Below, one piece after another: positions 16,166 through 26,400 of a DNA stretch of 61,587 nucleotides. A program made the translations under genes and the position numbers. The notes under the pieces are model-generated. The model saw only the letters and a list, made by a program, of their open reading frames with translations. It was not told where the DNA came from and searched no databases. The first letter of the stretch is position 1, and each line of letters starts with the position of its first letter. The DNA is from a virus, in IMG/VR virus record IMGVR_UViG_3300024517_000020, positions 1 to 61,587 of that record; one strand, given 5' to 3'.

Positions 16166-16492
16166 ATGACAAGAAGTCCAACAATAGAGATCCAACAAGA
16201 AACCTATGATCGACTAAATGAAAAAGCACAAGAAAAACAAACAACTTTGAAGGGATTTGTTAATGAATTATTATTATTGAATTTAGAAAAAGATGAATTT
16301 TTAAGTAAATATGCACCAATGATTCAATATATTGGAATTACAGATAATAAAATAACATTAAGGGATTCAAAGAAAAATCAATTAACAGATGTTTTTAAGA
16401 AAAATAATTCATTATACTGCACATTAGATGATTCAACTGATTGTATTCATATTCATTATGTTCTAGCCCTTCCCGAACTAGGAAAAATATAA
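16166..16492 (+). CDS. RHH regulator with Cys/His C-terminal domain (left of integrase)
   Basis: 108 residues. The N-terminal 45 fit ribbon-helix-helix (PTIEIQQETYDRLNEKA ... FVNELLLL). The C-terminal half ends in YCTLDDSTDCIHIHYVLALPE, a Cys/His pattern also seen in 17835-18176. ATG 16166 was chosen for the TATA spacing. Probably controls lysogeny or the integrase; the same Cys/His tail suggests redox or metal sensing (inference). Confidence 0.7.
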   Translation: MTRSPTIEIQQETYDRLNEKAQEKQTTLKGFVNELLLLNLEKDEFLSKYAPMIQYIGITDNKITLRDSKKNQLTDVFKKNNSLYCTLDDSTDCIHIHYVLALPELGKI

Positions 16493-16640
16493 TTTACATA
16501 TACTATTCATTATGTACACACCACACCACACATCCACAACACCACACATGACAAACATTTTTGAAATATAATAATAATTTTTTGAAAAAAATTTTTTTTA
16601 TTGATACCCTGTGGTGGTGTGTGGTGGTGTAGTGTGTGTG
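16493..16640. terminator. AC-rich / GT-rich inverted repeat between convergent genes
   Basis: An AC run (16516-16549) and a GT run (16610-16639) are imperfect complements and flank a poly-A/poly-T block, which can fold into a long hairpin. It lies exactly between the ends of two convergent genes, so a shared terminator is likely. The alternating GT tract could also adopt Z-DNA. Confidence 0.5.
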
Positions 16641-17711
16641 TTAAACTAACCCTTGTTTCTTTAATCGTTCCATAACATTTCTATATTTTTTCATTTCTCT
16701 TTGAATATCCTCAATTTTCTTGTTTTCAATTTCTAATTTCTTGACTTTTTGAATATTTTTGGGATTCTCAAAGATGGTTAATCGTGGCTCTAACTTTAGA
16801 TATTTCTCTATTCTAACTGCTTTTTCAAGTCTAAAGTATTGACCTAGATATGCGGTGTGCCCCGTCATGGCATGGGCATACCCATCTCCGTTTTCAAGTG
16901 AAGCCCATGTAAAGAAAAAGGATCTAAAATTATGAATCGTTTTAGTATTTCGGCCTGTAAGGTATTTTTTATTAAACCCTATTCTTTTTCTAAGATTTCC
17001 AAAATATTTCATCTCAGCAACCCCCCAACAGTATTGCTGTATCTTTTCTTTTACATTATATGGTAGAGTACGATTATGGAAAACAAAATCTTCATCCTTT
17101 TTGTCTTTGGTAATTTTTTTAATTGCTGCAAGTGCTTCTGATGAAAAATAACCCTCATGTTCTTGGCCTGCTTTTGTGTTTCCTGCACGAATCTTAAAAC
17201 TAACTGGACTTGAATCCCAATCAACATCCATCATTCTAAGGTATAGTAGTTCTGAAATTCTTTTTCCAGATGATGCCAATGTTAAGTATAGAGCCTTTCT
17301 TTTTTGATCAGCGTTGGAAATTATTTCTTGAATTTCTGAGAGTGCCAAAGGTTCTAAGTTTTCTTTTAATTTTTTTGGAAAAGAAACTTCTGATTTCAAT
17401 CTCTTTTCTTCCAAGTAAACGCCTTGTGAACGCCACCAATCTTTAATCCAATTAAAATAATTTTTTGCAGTTGCAGGATCTAAGGTTTGGCACATGTGAT
17501 TAACTAATCTGTTTGCGAACGTGTAGTTTTTAGCACCCCTGAATGGATCTTCTTTTCGCATTTCATCTAAAAGTAATTCTTCATTTTCATTTTTAATAAA
17601 TTTGTAATATGATTTTAGTGCAGATTTTGCTAAATTTCCAGTATTCAAATTATTGGCATATTTTCTTTTCAACCATTCTTCAAATGTAACATAATTGTCT
17701 AGCATTGTCAT
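16641..17711 (-). CDS. Tyrosine recombinase (integrase), full length
   Basis: 356 residues: an N-terminal SAM-like DNA-binding domain (about 1-115), then the catalytic domain with the first Arg in SSGKRISELL, HNFRSFFF for the H-x-x-R box, GHTAYLGQYF with the final His and the Tyr nucleophile, and a C-terminal coiled coil. Flanked by two plus-strand regulators. ATG 17711 follows a leader with ACTTAGCA. It would catalyse integration and excision of unit A. No attachment site could be identified. Confidence 0.85.
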   Translation of the reverse strand: MTMLDNYVTFEEWLKRKYANNLNTGNLAKSALKSYYKFIKNENEELLLDEMRKEDPFRGAKNYTFANRLVNHMCQTLDPATAKNYFNWIKDWWRSQGVYLEEKRLKSEVSFPKKLKENLEPLALSEIQEIISNADQKRKALYLTLASSGKRISELLYLRMMDVDWDSSPVSFKIRAGNTKAGQEHEGYFSSEALAAIKKITKDKKDEDFVFHNRTLPYNVKEKIQQYCWGVAEMKYFGNLRKRIGFNKKYLTGRNTKTIHNFRSFFFTWASLENGDGYAHAMTGHTAYLGQYFRLEKAVRIEKYLKLEPRLTIFENPKNIQKVKKLEIENKKIEDIQREMKKYRNVMERLKKQGLV

Positions 17712-17774
17712 GCTTATCTATACTTAGCAGTTGCTTATTAATTATACTAAACAAGGTAAGTAATCCTTGAAAAC

Positions 17775-17790
17775 TAGCCCCTAGAGGCTA
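17775..17790. repeat. Imperfect palindrome TAGCCCCTAGAGGCTA upstream of the integrase
   Basis: The arms TAGCC/GGCTA surround CTAG in the intergenic gap between the divergent integrase and regulator genes. Could be an operator or core site; nothing further supports either. Confidence 0.35.
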
Positions 17791-17834
17791 ATTAATTATA
17801 ATACCTATAATAGACACTATATTATATAATATTC

Positions 17835-18176
17835 ATGCCTGAAAACGCTTTTACAAATCTTTCAATCGCATGGGATGTTTCAGATCAGTTAAAACGAGAA
17901 TACAAAAAGGCAGCACCTAAAGACACTACCTTCACTAGATGGGTATCAAATACGCTAAGTCTAGCCATTGAGAAGCATAAATTTATTTCAACTCTATACC
18001 CTCATTTTGAAATTATTGGCAGATTGCAAGAAATTGTAATGATTAAAAACACAAAAAATAATGAAAACATTACTCTAAAGTTTGGCAAAAAACCAAACTG
18101 CAGCAAACATGGTGATAATATTACCTGTGAATGTATGGCATTTGCCTTTTTCTCAGGATTTAAAAATCAAAATTAA
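17835..18176 (+). CDS. RHH-like regulator with Cys/His C-terminal domain (right of integrase)
   Basis: 113 residues: an N-terminal strand-helix-helix (TNLSIAWDVSDQLKREY ... FTRWVSNTLSLAI) and a tail with CSKHGDNITCECMAFAF, parallel to 16166-16492. The TATA (ACTATATTATATAA) lies about 20 bases before the ATG. The two genes bracket the integrase and face each other across it. Likely paired control of the integration decision. Confidence 0.65.
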   Translation: MPENAFTNLSIAWDVSDQLKREYKKAAPKDTTFTRWVSNTLSLAIEKHKFISTLYPHFEIIGRLQEIVMIKNTKNNENITLKFGKKPNCSKHGDNITCECMAFAFFSGFKNQN

Positions 18177-21039
18177 ATTCAAAAACATCATCAAATGCTT
18201 TGCGTTTAGTTACTTTTCTTTTTGATTTTGCAACTTTGTCAATATTATCAAGTTCTGTAAATACACCGCCATAACTATCTGACTTTCTACCAAATCCATA
18301 AAACCCGATCTTATCAGTTCGTACATCCCATGCGGTGAACTTGCGTTTGCTTTGTGGTTTTCCTTTATACCCTATACCACCGCCCCCACTTCGGCCGCTA
18401 AAGTTTGGCCATCCAAAAGGTAATACAAATCCTCTTACACCTTTTGGCGGTTTTCCCATTATTAGATCAGGGGTTTTCTTTATTGGTAAATTATCTGCAA
18501 ATCGTATAGGAAGGCCATCAGGTGTTTTCACCTTCTTTATTGGAAGTGTACTTTTTGGTTTTACTGGCAAATTCTTTGTTCTTATGATAGGTAAATCATC
18601 CACAATTTTTGCAATATTCTTAAAGACAGTTGGCACTTTTGTGCTTGGTACATTTTTTAATTTTGTATTGATAACATCATCATACAGTTTTAATTCAGAA
18701 GGTGTAGGATCTTTTGGTAATTTCTTGGCTTCTGGACTTTTTAATATCTTTAACAATTCAGTTTGTTTTGCCTGTGAAGGGTTTGTAATTCCTTGTTGTT
18801 TTAAATTCCATTGTTTTTTTGCTGCTGCAATTTCTGATGCTGTAAACTTTGGTGCAGTTGGTGTTTGTACTGCAGATTTTACAGTATTTTTTCCAAATAT
18901 GTTTACAAGTTTTGTAATTCCTTTTTGTGCAAGACGTGCCCCGCCTGCTATTGGGTACATAGCCCCTTCAAATACTGTAGTTAATCCCGCTTCCTGCCAG
19001 TTACGTTCAAAGTTTTTGTCTATCTGTTTTTTCTCAGTTTCATAAGATTGACCTGCAGCACCTTCGGTGTTAGAGCCAAATCCATTCCAATATCCTGCAC
19101 CTTGTTGTGCAGTTCCAATAGCCGCACCAAATCCAAAGGATTCTGCATTAGTTACGGGAGTGGAATAATAATCCACATACTTTTCATTGGCATATTTTTC
19201 AGGCTCTAGAGTTTTTGATGCAAATACTCCTAAATTATTAATTGATGCAATAACATTCCATCCAGTTTTTACCAATGCCCCCGTTACGGGATCATTAACA
19301 TTCCCAAATTCATCTCTTGGCATGTCTTTTGGCCTAATATCATTTTGTACATATCCAAGCCATCCTTCACTATCTTTCATGTACCCGCCCCATTCCTCAA
19401 AGTCTTTTTGATTGTCTTGGTACTGTTCATTTAGTGGAGTGTATAGAGATTCTAATGCCTCACCTTGTGCAGTAATTTCAGCATGCTCTTTTTCATAATA
19501 TGTCCATTCTGCATCAGTTGTAGGTTGTGGAAGTAAATTAAACGCATCTAGTCTTGTTGTGTATGCAGTATGTTTTTCATCATATTGTGAAGATAATATT
19601 TCATAACTTACAGGTTCTTCCTTTGAAGAAGTCTTAGGGGATTGAGTGAATAAACTCAAACCCCCTAAGAATCCTGCAGCATATGGCGGAACGGGTATGG
19701 CTTTGGCGGTTTTCTGTGCAGTTGGTACGGAACTGAAATTCCATTCAGATCCAGAGCTCGATTTTAAATTACTGGCTATAATATTACCTTGTGAATTTAC
19801 TATATTTCCCAATTTTGAATTTTCTGGAAATTTTCCCGTTTCTCTATTTAGTTTGTTATAATTCAAATCCTTTACAGTTCCATCACCTATTCCAAATACT
19901 CCAGATGATTCTTTCATTTTTCCAGTTCTGTTATCAAAAATAGCATTGTAAGTTCCAACGTTTGGGTTTTGAGAAAGAGCTGCACTTCTTATCTTCATAG
20001 CTTGTGAGGCATTTGGTGCGGATCTAATAGCGTTAAATAATTCTCGTTGTTGTGCATTAATTTCTCTTTGAGCCCTTTGTCTATCAATAATGTTTTCAAT
20101 TTGGGTTTTCTCTTTTGCACTAACTGGCTTATCATCCCTTGAAAATTGCATTATGTTTCCTGCAGGGGGTGTATATCCTTCCTTAACTACAGGTGCTAAT
20201 GTTATGTCAGTTTTTGTAGATCCCGTTAATTTATTCTGATAAGTTGCGGGGTTACTTGTTACGTTGCCCCAATGCTCTCTATCTTCTTGTAGATAACCTG
20301 CAACTTGTGCCCTTGCTTGTGCGGATCTTTGTTGACTTTGTTTTAATTCTTCTTTTTTATATGCAGCATCAGCTATCCCTACTCTTTTATGATATTCTCC
20401 TTTTGAAATTTTACCATATAACAAATCATTTCGTGCAAACACTTTTTGGACTTGTCTTGCAGAATTATGATCGAGACTTCTATACCCCCTGCCAAATCCT
20501 TGTGCCTCATCTTTCAATGCCTGATGAGCAGGATATGATAAAACACCAATATTAGCAAACTCAAATCCATCTGCAGTTAGATGGGCATATCTAATGTTTT
20601 TTTCAGCTTCGGCTTTTACAGTTTCCGCTTTTTTATTGTGATTATTGTATAGGGAATTATCAAACCCATGTCCTGCGTATGATTGTTTATACTTGTGAGG
20701 ATTTTCATTAACTGATTTATCATATTGTGTTTGAATTACGTTAAACTCTGCAGCACGTTTTGCTGCTTGTGTTTCTGTTGCTTGTTTTGATTGTAATGCA
20801 GCATTAGCAGCAGCGGCTTGTGATGCTTTGGCGGCATTTTCTGCAGCACTCTTTTGCGACCATTTCAAGTTGTACCCTGCATTAGCTACAGTTGCAGCAG
20901 TTTGTGCAGCAGTTGCAGCAGCAGTAGATGCTGCAGTATTTGCCGCAGTTGATTCTGCTTGTTCTTTAGGTAATTGTGTATTTAATTTTGATAAATTCTC
21001 TTGTGCTTCTTGTACTATCTTAGCCCAATTACGCTGCAT
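18160..21039 (-). CDS. Large basic Ala-rich protein (unit A), virion candidate
   Basis: 959 residues: an Ala/Gln-rich coiled N-terminus (1-120), a long charged middle, two short glycine/alanine hydrophobic segments (about 630-650 and 700-725), a Pro/Lys-rich stretch and a very basic C-terminus (KSKRKVTKRK). Unit B 50888-55483 has the same order and tail. AGGAG lies 9 bases before ATG 21039. It may be an internal DNA-organising or membrane-remodelling virion protein; no family recognised. Confidence 0.65.
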   Translation of the reverse strand: MQRNWAKIVQEAQENLSKLNTQLPKEQAESTAANTAASTAAATAAQTAATVANAGYNLKWSQKSAAENAAKASQAAAANAALQSKQATETQAAKRAAEFNVIQTQYDKSVNENPHKYKQSYAGHGFDNSLYNNHNKKAETVKAEAEKNIRYAHLTADGFEFANIGVLSYPAHQALKDEAQGFGRGYRSLDHNSARQVQKVFARNDLLYGKISKGEYHKRVGIADAAYKKEELKQSQQRSAQARAQVAGYLQEDREHWGNVTSNPATYQNKLTGSTKTDITLAPVVKEGYTPPAGNIMQFSRDDKPVSAKEKTQIENIIDRQRAQREINAQQRELFNAIRSAPNASQAMKIRSAALSQNPNVGTYNAIFDNRTGKMKESSGVFGIGDGTVKDLNYNKLNRETGKFPENSKLGNIVNSQGNIIASNLKSSSGSEWNFSSVPTAQKTAKAIPVPPYAAGFLGGLSLFTQSPKTSSKEEPVSYEILSSQYDEKHTAYTTRLDAFNLLPQPTTDAEWTYYEKEHAEITAQGEALESLYTPLNEQYQDNQKDFEEWGGYMKDSEGWLGYVQNDIRPKDMPRDEFGNVNDPVTGALVKTGWNVIASINNLGVFASKTLEPEKYANEKYVDYYSTPVTNAESFGFGAAIGTAQQGAGYWNGFGSNTEGAAGQSYETEKKQIDKNFERNWQEAGLTTVFEGAMYPIAGGARLAQKGITKLVNIFGKNTVKSAVQTPTAPKFTASEIAAAKKQWNLKQQGITNPSQAKQTELLKILKSPEAKKLPKDPTPSELKLYDDVINTKLKNVPSTKVPTVFKNIAKIVDDLPIIRTKNLPVKPKSTLPIKKVKTPDGLPIRFADNLPIKKTPDLIMGKPPKGVRGFVLPFGWPNFSGRSGGGGIGYKGKPQSKRKFTAWDVRTDKIGFYGFGRKSDSYGGVFTELDNIDKVAKSKRKVTKRKAFDDVFEFNFDF

Positions 21040-21101
21040 TATAAACTCCTATGAGCTATACCTCGAATATTCCCCATGCGAAATAGACGAGATATAACCA
21101 T
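21039..21101 (-). CDS. 20-aa leader peptide before the large basic protein
   Basis: ATG 21101 sits at the promoter-proximal position, following an ACTACTAATTACGTTTAG leader and TATA. Its TAA overlaps the next ATG (TAATG), and it contains the AGGAG ribosome site of that gene. This suggests coupled translation. Confidence 0.45.
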   Translation of the reverse strand: MVISRLFRMGNIRGIAHRSL

Positions 21102-21128
21102 GACTACTAATTACGTTTAGCATATTTA

Positions 21129-21548
21129 TTAAATTACTGAAATACCAATTAGAACAGATTCTTTTTGTACTATCTCAATAAACTCTTTGTACTTGTTTCC
21201 ATCACTTTCTAAATGAGTTAGTTCGGCATATTCTGCAACATGTTTGATGTTTACTGCAAATACCTTATGCCCCATCTTGATGGGGAAAAATGGCCTGCAT
21301 GAAGTATCGTTTGGAAACTCATTCCATAGATTAATGATTTCCTCAAATTCACAATAGATCTTTTCAAACTTTTTTAAATCAGATTCGTGATCTTGTTTCT
21401 TTGTAATCTTCTTTAAGCAGCATTGACATATTTTATTTTCAACGTATGTAATATGACCGCAAGGATAACAAAAGAGAGTTTTCTTTGTGGTATTTTTGAT
21501 ATTACCTAACTGATGGCGGCAATCGCCTTTGTGATACTGTAAGGTCAA
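21129..21548 (-). CDS. Zinc-knuckle protein, 139 aa
   Basis: CYPCGHITYVENKICQCC is a compact Cys/His cluster near the N-terminus; the rest is helical with FFPIKMGHKVFAV in the middle. The TTG start overlaps the previous TGA. Confidence 0.6.
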   Translation of the reverse strand: MTLQYHKGDCRHQLGNIKNTTKKTLFCYPCGHITYVENKICQCCLKKITKKQDHESDLKKFEKIYCEFEEIINLWNEFPNDTSCRPFFPIKMGHKVFAVNIKHVAEYAELTHLESDGNKYKEFIEIVQKESVLIGISVI

Positions 21549-21892
21549 CCGTCTTTATTTAACATGGACATTAAACCCCTATCAGGTTTGCCCTTGTTCT
21601 CCATACGATATTCTGCCTTTGAAGTTGTTGTGGTTAGTTTATCTAACATCTTTCCGTTTAGACTTGGGAACGCTGCTAGAGAATAATCAAATGCCAATCC
21701 CTTTGAGGATAATCTTTTTCTTAATCGTCTATCAATGTGTCTTGCTCTATGGTGGTATTGTTCCACATCTCTAACCAATAAAATAGCACCCACATCAGGA
21801 AAAATACTTGTCTTATACCCTAACATTCTAGGATCAATATTGCCTTCTGAATCCCCAGCTCCACGCTTTACAATATCTTCTAATGACGACAT
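21545..21892 (-). CDS. Basic protein, 115 aa, unknown
   Basis: Contains FPDVGAILLVRDVEQYHHRARHIDRRLRKRL, a strand followed by a very basic helix. ATG 21892 follows a leader with CTAATTAGATTTAG and TATA, so it probably opens a transcript. No family recognised. Confidence 0.55.
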   Translation of the reverse strand: MSSLEDIVKRGAGDSEGNIDPRMLGYKTSIFPDVGAILLVRDVEQYHHRARHIDRRLRKRLSSKGLAFDYSLAAFPSLNGKMLDKLTTTTSKAEYRMENKGKPDRGLMSMLNKDG

Positions 21893-21937
21893 GGTTAAAC
21901 CTACTAATTAGATTTAGTATATAGATTTAGTGTAATA

Positions 21938-22321
21938 TCATTGTGGATAGTGAATCCTTTGCTGAATTAATTGGAAAAGCATTATTCCCATAGCAATAGC
22001 TGCCAACATTAATCCTATTCTGTATGCTTCTGGACTCAATCCAGTTATTGCCCCTGCTGCAACAAGGCCAACAATTCCAACAAGTGCGGTGTTTTGTACT
22101 CTAATCCATAGAACGGAAATCAAGATACCCCATAATATTGCAATAGTCAGATCTCCAAAGATAGGATCATAGGCCTTGAGCATAGCACCAAATGGATCAT
22201 CTAACATTCCACAAAGCGGATCAACCCCGTCAGTTTTTTCAAAACAATAGTCGCCTGCAGCAAAAGCAGTTGGAACGGATATACATAACATGACAATAAC
22301 GCCTAATGCTGCAAGTAACAT
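21938..22321 (-). CDS. Exported membrane protein, 127 aa (unit A)
   Basis: ATG 22321 was preferred to the upstream one because CTAAG-N6-CTAAG lies directly before it. It gives a clean signal peptide ending AFA (about residue 22), then a loop with two cysteines and three hydrophobic helices (about 45-65, 70-90, 95-115). The partner in unit B, 30558-30977, has the same signal-Cys-helices order. Confidence 0.65.
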   Translation of the reverse strand: MLLAALGVIVMLCISVPTAFAAGDYCFEKTDGVDPLCGMLDDPFGAMLKAYDPIFGDLTIAILWGILISVLWIRVQNTALVGIVGLVAAGAITGLSPEAYRIGLMLAAIAMGIMLFQLIQQRIHYPQ

Positions 22322-22356
22322 TACTAAGTATCTACTAAGCACCCGTAATTAAAGAA

Positions 22357-23406
22357 TTAATCTGCTTTAACCCATAATTGAGGAACTTTTGAAGTGGAAT
22401 TATCAATTTGCTTCACTACTACAGTTTCTTCAATAGATTCAATGGGTTCAGGTTGTAATGTTCCAACTATCTCTGTGGCTTCTTCTACTACTGTATCAAC
22501 TACAGTTGGTGTTGTTACAACATCAGCAACAACAGGTGCAGCAGCTACAGGTGCATCTTTGGCCAAGAAGGGCAGGAACGTTCCCAAATCACTTCCTGCC
22601 AATATCATAACTGCTATTGCACCGCCAATTAGAACTGCAAAGATAACTGCAGCACTTGCGAAATTCTTAACTTCTGGACTACCCATTTTACGAATCTTAT
22701 CGGCATACCTTTCTGCTGCATCTAATAGAGTGTCAACATCAGCAGGGTTGTAAGTGTGGTAATCTTCTAAGAATCTTTGTGCATCCATTGATATGGCTTC
22801 TTGGATTTCTATTTTTTCCAAGTTTCTTAACTTTTCAACTAATTCAACAAAAGAAACATCCCCTGATTCAATTTGATCAGAGAGTAAATCGGCATCTGAT
22901 TTCTCTATCAGGTTTGCCCTAACTAAAGATTCAACTAAGACCAATCCTTGTTCTTCATCAGGTAGCTGTACCTCGTCTAGTTGTTTTGAAACATCATCAA
23001 TTTTTGTATTGATCTTTTCTTGTTTGCGAACAAAAATATCCTTTAATCTTTCAATGGCTTCTTTTGGCTCATATCTGCCAATTAGTTTTCTTAACTCAGA
23101 GCCATGTCTAACATCTTTTCTTTTAATCTTAACTAACTTGTTTTTGTAAGCAAAATCATCTAGTGCTTTCATTACTCTAGGATCTACAGGTTTTGCGGAA
23201 CGTGTGTCATAAAAGTAAACTACGGTTTTACCATATCTAATTCCCTTTTGAGGATCAACCTCAAAGACACCTTGATTTTTAATTAAAAAGAATTTGGTGT
23301 GAACTATCTTTACATAATGAATTTGTAAACCTACAGGGGTAAACATCATAACTACCGCCTTTCGTGAATTACCCATTTGCCTACTAGGAAAATGAAATGC
23401 TAACAT
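22357..23406 (-). CDS. Single-helix anchor protein (unit A)
   Basis: 349 residues. An N-terminal beta-rich domain (about 1-70), a charged helical middle, one transmembrane helix (about 250-275) and a Pro/Val/Glu-rich tail. Unit B 31002-32036 shares the order: beta-rich head, helices, a helix-anchor near 220 and an acidic tail. ATG 23406 is fixed by a TATA and GTTAG/CTTAG leader. Function unknown; sits beside the adhesin. Confidence 0.65.
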   Translation of the reverse strand: MLAFHFPSRQMGNSRKAVVMMFTPVGLQIHYVKIVHTKFFLIKNQGVFEVDPQKGIRYGKTVVYFYDTRSAKPVDPRVMKALDDFAYKNKLVKIKRKDVRHGSELRKLIGRYEPKEAIERLKDIFVRKQEKINTKIDDVSKQLDEVQLPDEEQGLVLVESLVRANLIEKSDADLLSDQIESGDVSFVELVEKLRNLEKIEIQEAISMDAQRFLEDYHTYNPADVDTLLDAAERYADKIRKMGSPEVKNFASAAVIFAVLIGGAIAVMILAGSDLGTFLPFLAKDAPVAAAPVVADVVTTPTVVDTVVEEATEIVGTLQPEPIESIEETVVVKQIDNSTSKVPQLWVKAD

Positions 23407-23432
23407 GGTTAGTATTTACTTAGTAGGTTAGT
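23407..23432 (-). promoter_or_regulatory. Leader with paired pentamers and TATA box
   Basis: GTTAGTATTTACTTAG directly precedes the ATG at 23406 and a TATA-like CTATATA lies further upstream (23427-23433). Confidence 0.55.
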
Positions 23433-23441
23433 ATATAGAGT

Positions 23442-26400
23442 TTACAGGAATTTCTTTCCTATCATTACACCCAATGCACCCATGATTAACATAAGTCCAA
23501 AGATGCCTTCATCAATAATGAAGAATCCTAATCCCATGAGTATTCCAACTGCTGCCAATAATATTATGATAAACGTTGGTGCGGTTCTTCCAGTTGCTTG
23601 GCCTGCAATTAACAACACAAAGATTACAATCATTGGTGCACCCAAGATAGAATAGGAAGTTTCTGCACCCGTAACTGGATCAACTGTAGTTGTACCAAGT
23701 GCTGCATCAAGTCCTGATAATCCAGATAACAAGGCGTTACTTCCTAGTGCTTCTGATTGTGCTGCAAACTGCAAATCATTATCACTCCAACAATAAACAT
23801 AGATGTTATTTCCTTTTGCAACATTTACAGTAGCATCATAAATATTTACATTATTTTGAGTTGTGTATGCTAAACCACTTGGTAAATTATTTAGATCTCT
23901 TATTTGGCCTGCGGTGCTTGGTGTCATAAAGGTACAAGAGCCATTAAATGGGAATGTATCTTTAGCCCACTTTAATTCAATTTCATCAGCAGCAGAATCA
24001 GTTGGGTGTGGGGTTCTTGCAATAGTATAAGCAATAGTTCCGCCCCCTTCTGCAGCACCCACCCTGCTAACTGTAGCACCTGTAACTAGTAGAGAATTGG
24101 AATTATACGTTGTAGTATCTCCATTACTTGCAGTAGCTGCAATTAACAAGCCATGTTGAATTGCATCAGGTAGTGTAATGGCATAAGTTCCTGTAAGGCT
24201 TGGATTGTTAATCGTACTAACTATAGCCCCATCCAAAACAAATTCTATCTTATCAAGTGTAGGAGTTGGATTTCCTGCAACTGTAATTGTATTATCTATA
24301 ATCACAACATCACCCCATGAGTTGTTTAGTGTAATTGTATTTGTTCCAGTTGGCGGGGTGTTTGTAGTTACTGTTATAACATTACTCCAAACAGAAGCAC
24401 CCACATTGTTAATTGCTCTAACCTTAATGTCATAAGCAGTATTTCCAGTTAATCCAGTTTGTGAATCTGCATTAACTAAACCCACATTAGTTGTTACTCC
24501 ATCAACTGAAATTTCATAAGATATTAGATTAGAATTATTATCATTTGGAATAGTCCATGTAGAATCTATCTGTGAGGAATTAACTGCACCGCTTGTTAGT
24601 ACAGGTGCATCAGGTACATTAGGTGTTGTAATGGTAGAATAACTGCTTTGTAATCCCTCGCCAACATTATTCAAACTGGAAACTTTGTAATAATATTGGC
24701 CTGCAGCACTTACAGTATCAACATAACTGAAAACTGAATTTCCCAATGTAGTTAGTAAAGTGTAAGTTACATCATCAGAACTTTTGTAGATATTATATCC
24801 AGTAATGGCAGAACCTTGATCATCAGGACTTGCAGTAAATCCTATTGCAATATCTAACGGATTACTGTTTGGATTAGAAATTGTAGTAGATATGGTTGCA
24901 GGTGCATCAGGTACATTAGGTGTTGTAATGTTTGCAGTATTACTATTCCCACTAGTTCCATGTGTTGAAATTGCTTTTACATAATGAGTGTGAGATCCTA
25001 TTGAAACTGTATCGGTGTAAGAATTAACTAAACCAACTGTATCAATTAATGTGTTATCTCTGTATATTTCAAATCCAGTTAAAGTTCCCGAACCTACATT
25101 TGTAGGGCTAGAGTATTGTAAGAAAACATCTAAAGGAGAATTATTTGTATCTTGAATGGTACTAGTTAATCCCGTTGGTGGATTAGGTGGCGTTCCTGCA
25201 AGTCCAGATACGAAAGGAGTAAGGAAAGCACTATCACCAATGGCATTGGTACTTTTTACAGAATAATAGTAGACATTTCCACCCACAACCGTTCCATCAT
25301 CATGTTCTGAAAGGGTAGGTGATGCGATTAGACTTGGTGCGACACCCCTCTCATAGATGGTATCAATTTCTGTGCCAGTGAGGGCATTAGAGTTGATGAA
25401 ATATTCGTCAAGTGTTCCGTCTAGGGTTGTGGTGTAATCCACTGGAACAATCTCGTTCAAGTCAGAAGTTATAACAGGTTGATAACCGTTTGCAGGAGCT
25501 GAAACAGTATGTAAGTAATATTCTGTATTGGTATTACTTGTAGTGAATGTATGTCTTAATACGTTGTTTTGATAAACTTCAATATTTCCTGAACTATTAA
25601 CTGTCATTTTCCAGTTATCAGAATTACTGTAACCACCACTGTAAAGATAATCAACTGAACCACCTATCATCATATATGCACCGTTATTAGCACTGTTGAA
25701 GTATATTCCAAAACCAATATCATTTTGAGCACCCGAACCGTATGAAGAACCTACTGCACTTAATCCAGTCTTTGCAGAATCATCTAATGATTGTGTAAAT
25801 ATTACTGAATCCCCTGTACCAACTGTTCCCATAGAACGACATTCAGATGGACTTGAAGAAGTACCAGTATGTGTTGCAGATGAACCACTTATAGTACAAA
25901 GTGTATTACTTGAAGATTCCCAATATACAGTTTCACTACTACTACCCAAACTTGTAGCATCAGTTGCAGTTGTTTTTGAAATTCCATTCTGATAGATAGT
26001 CCAAAGGTTTGATGAATCTCTAGTGAATGAATAGTGCTGTGGGGTTACGGTGTTGTCAGTTAATCCAGTTGCAGAAACCATTACACCCCCTGTTTGATAA
26101 TCATTTGTAATATCCCCAAATCTATAATTTGTTGCAACAAAATAATATGAACCACTTGCAGTATTAGTTGATGTGTACAATGATACACCATTTTTCATAT
26201 AATTGACTACGCCACTTGATGATACATCAATACTAAATGTATCTGTAATACTCCAACTACCATGTGTCGCCCAATTATTTACACCTGCTCCCCCCTCAAC
26301 AATTATAATCCCTGAACCATCAGTATACATTGCAAAGTCCATTCCAGAATGGGATGCACCACTTGGAATTGATGTTGCTTTATCAATACCCACCATTTGA

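Noticed and set aside
5702-17796. 12-bp match GAGGCTAATTAA at 5702 and 17785 as integrase attachment sites
   Set aside because: The match is short, half of it is AT-rich, and no tRNA or host junction is present to support an att site.
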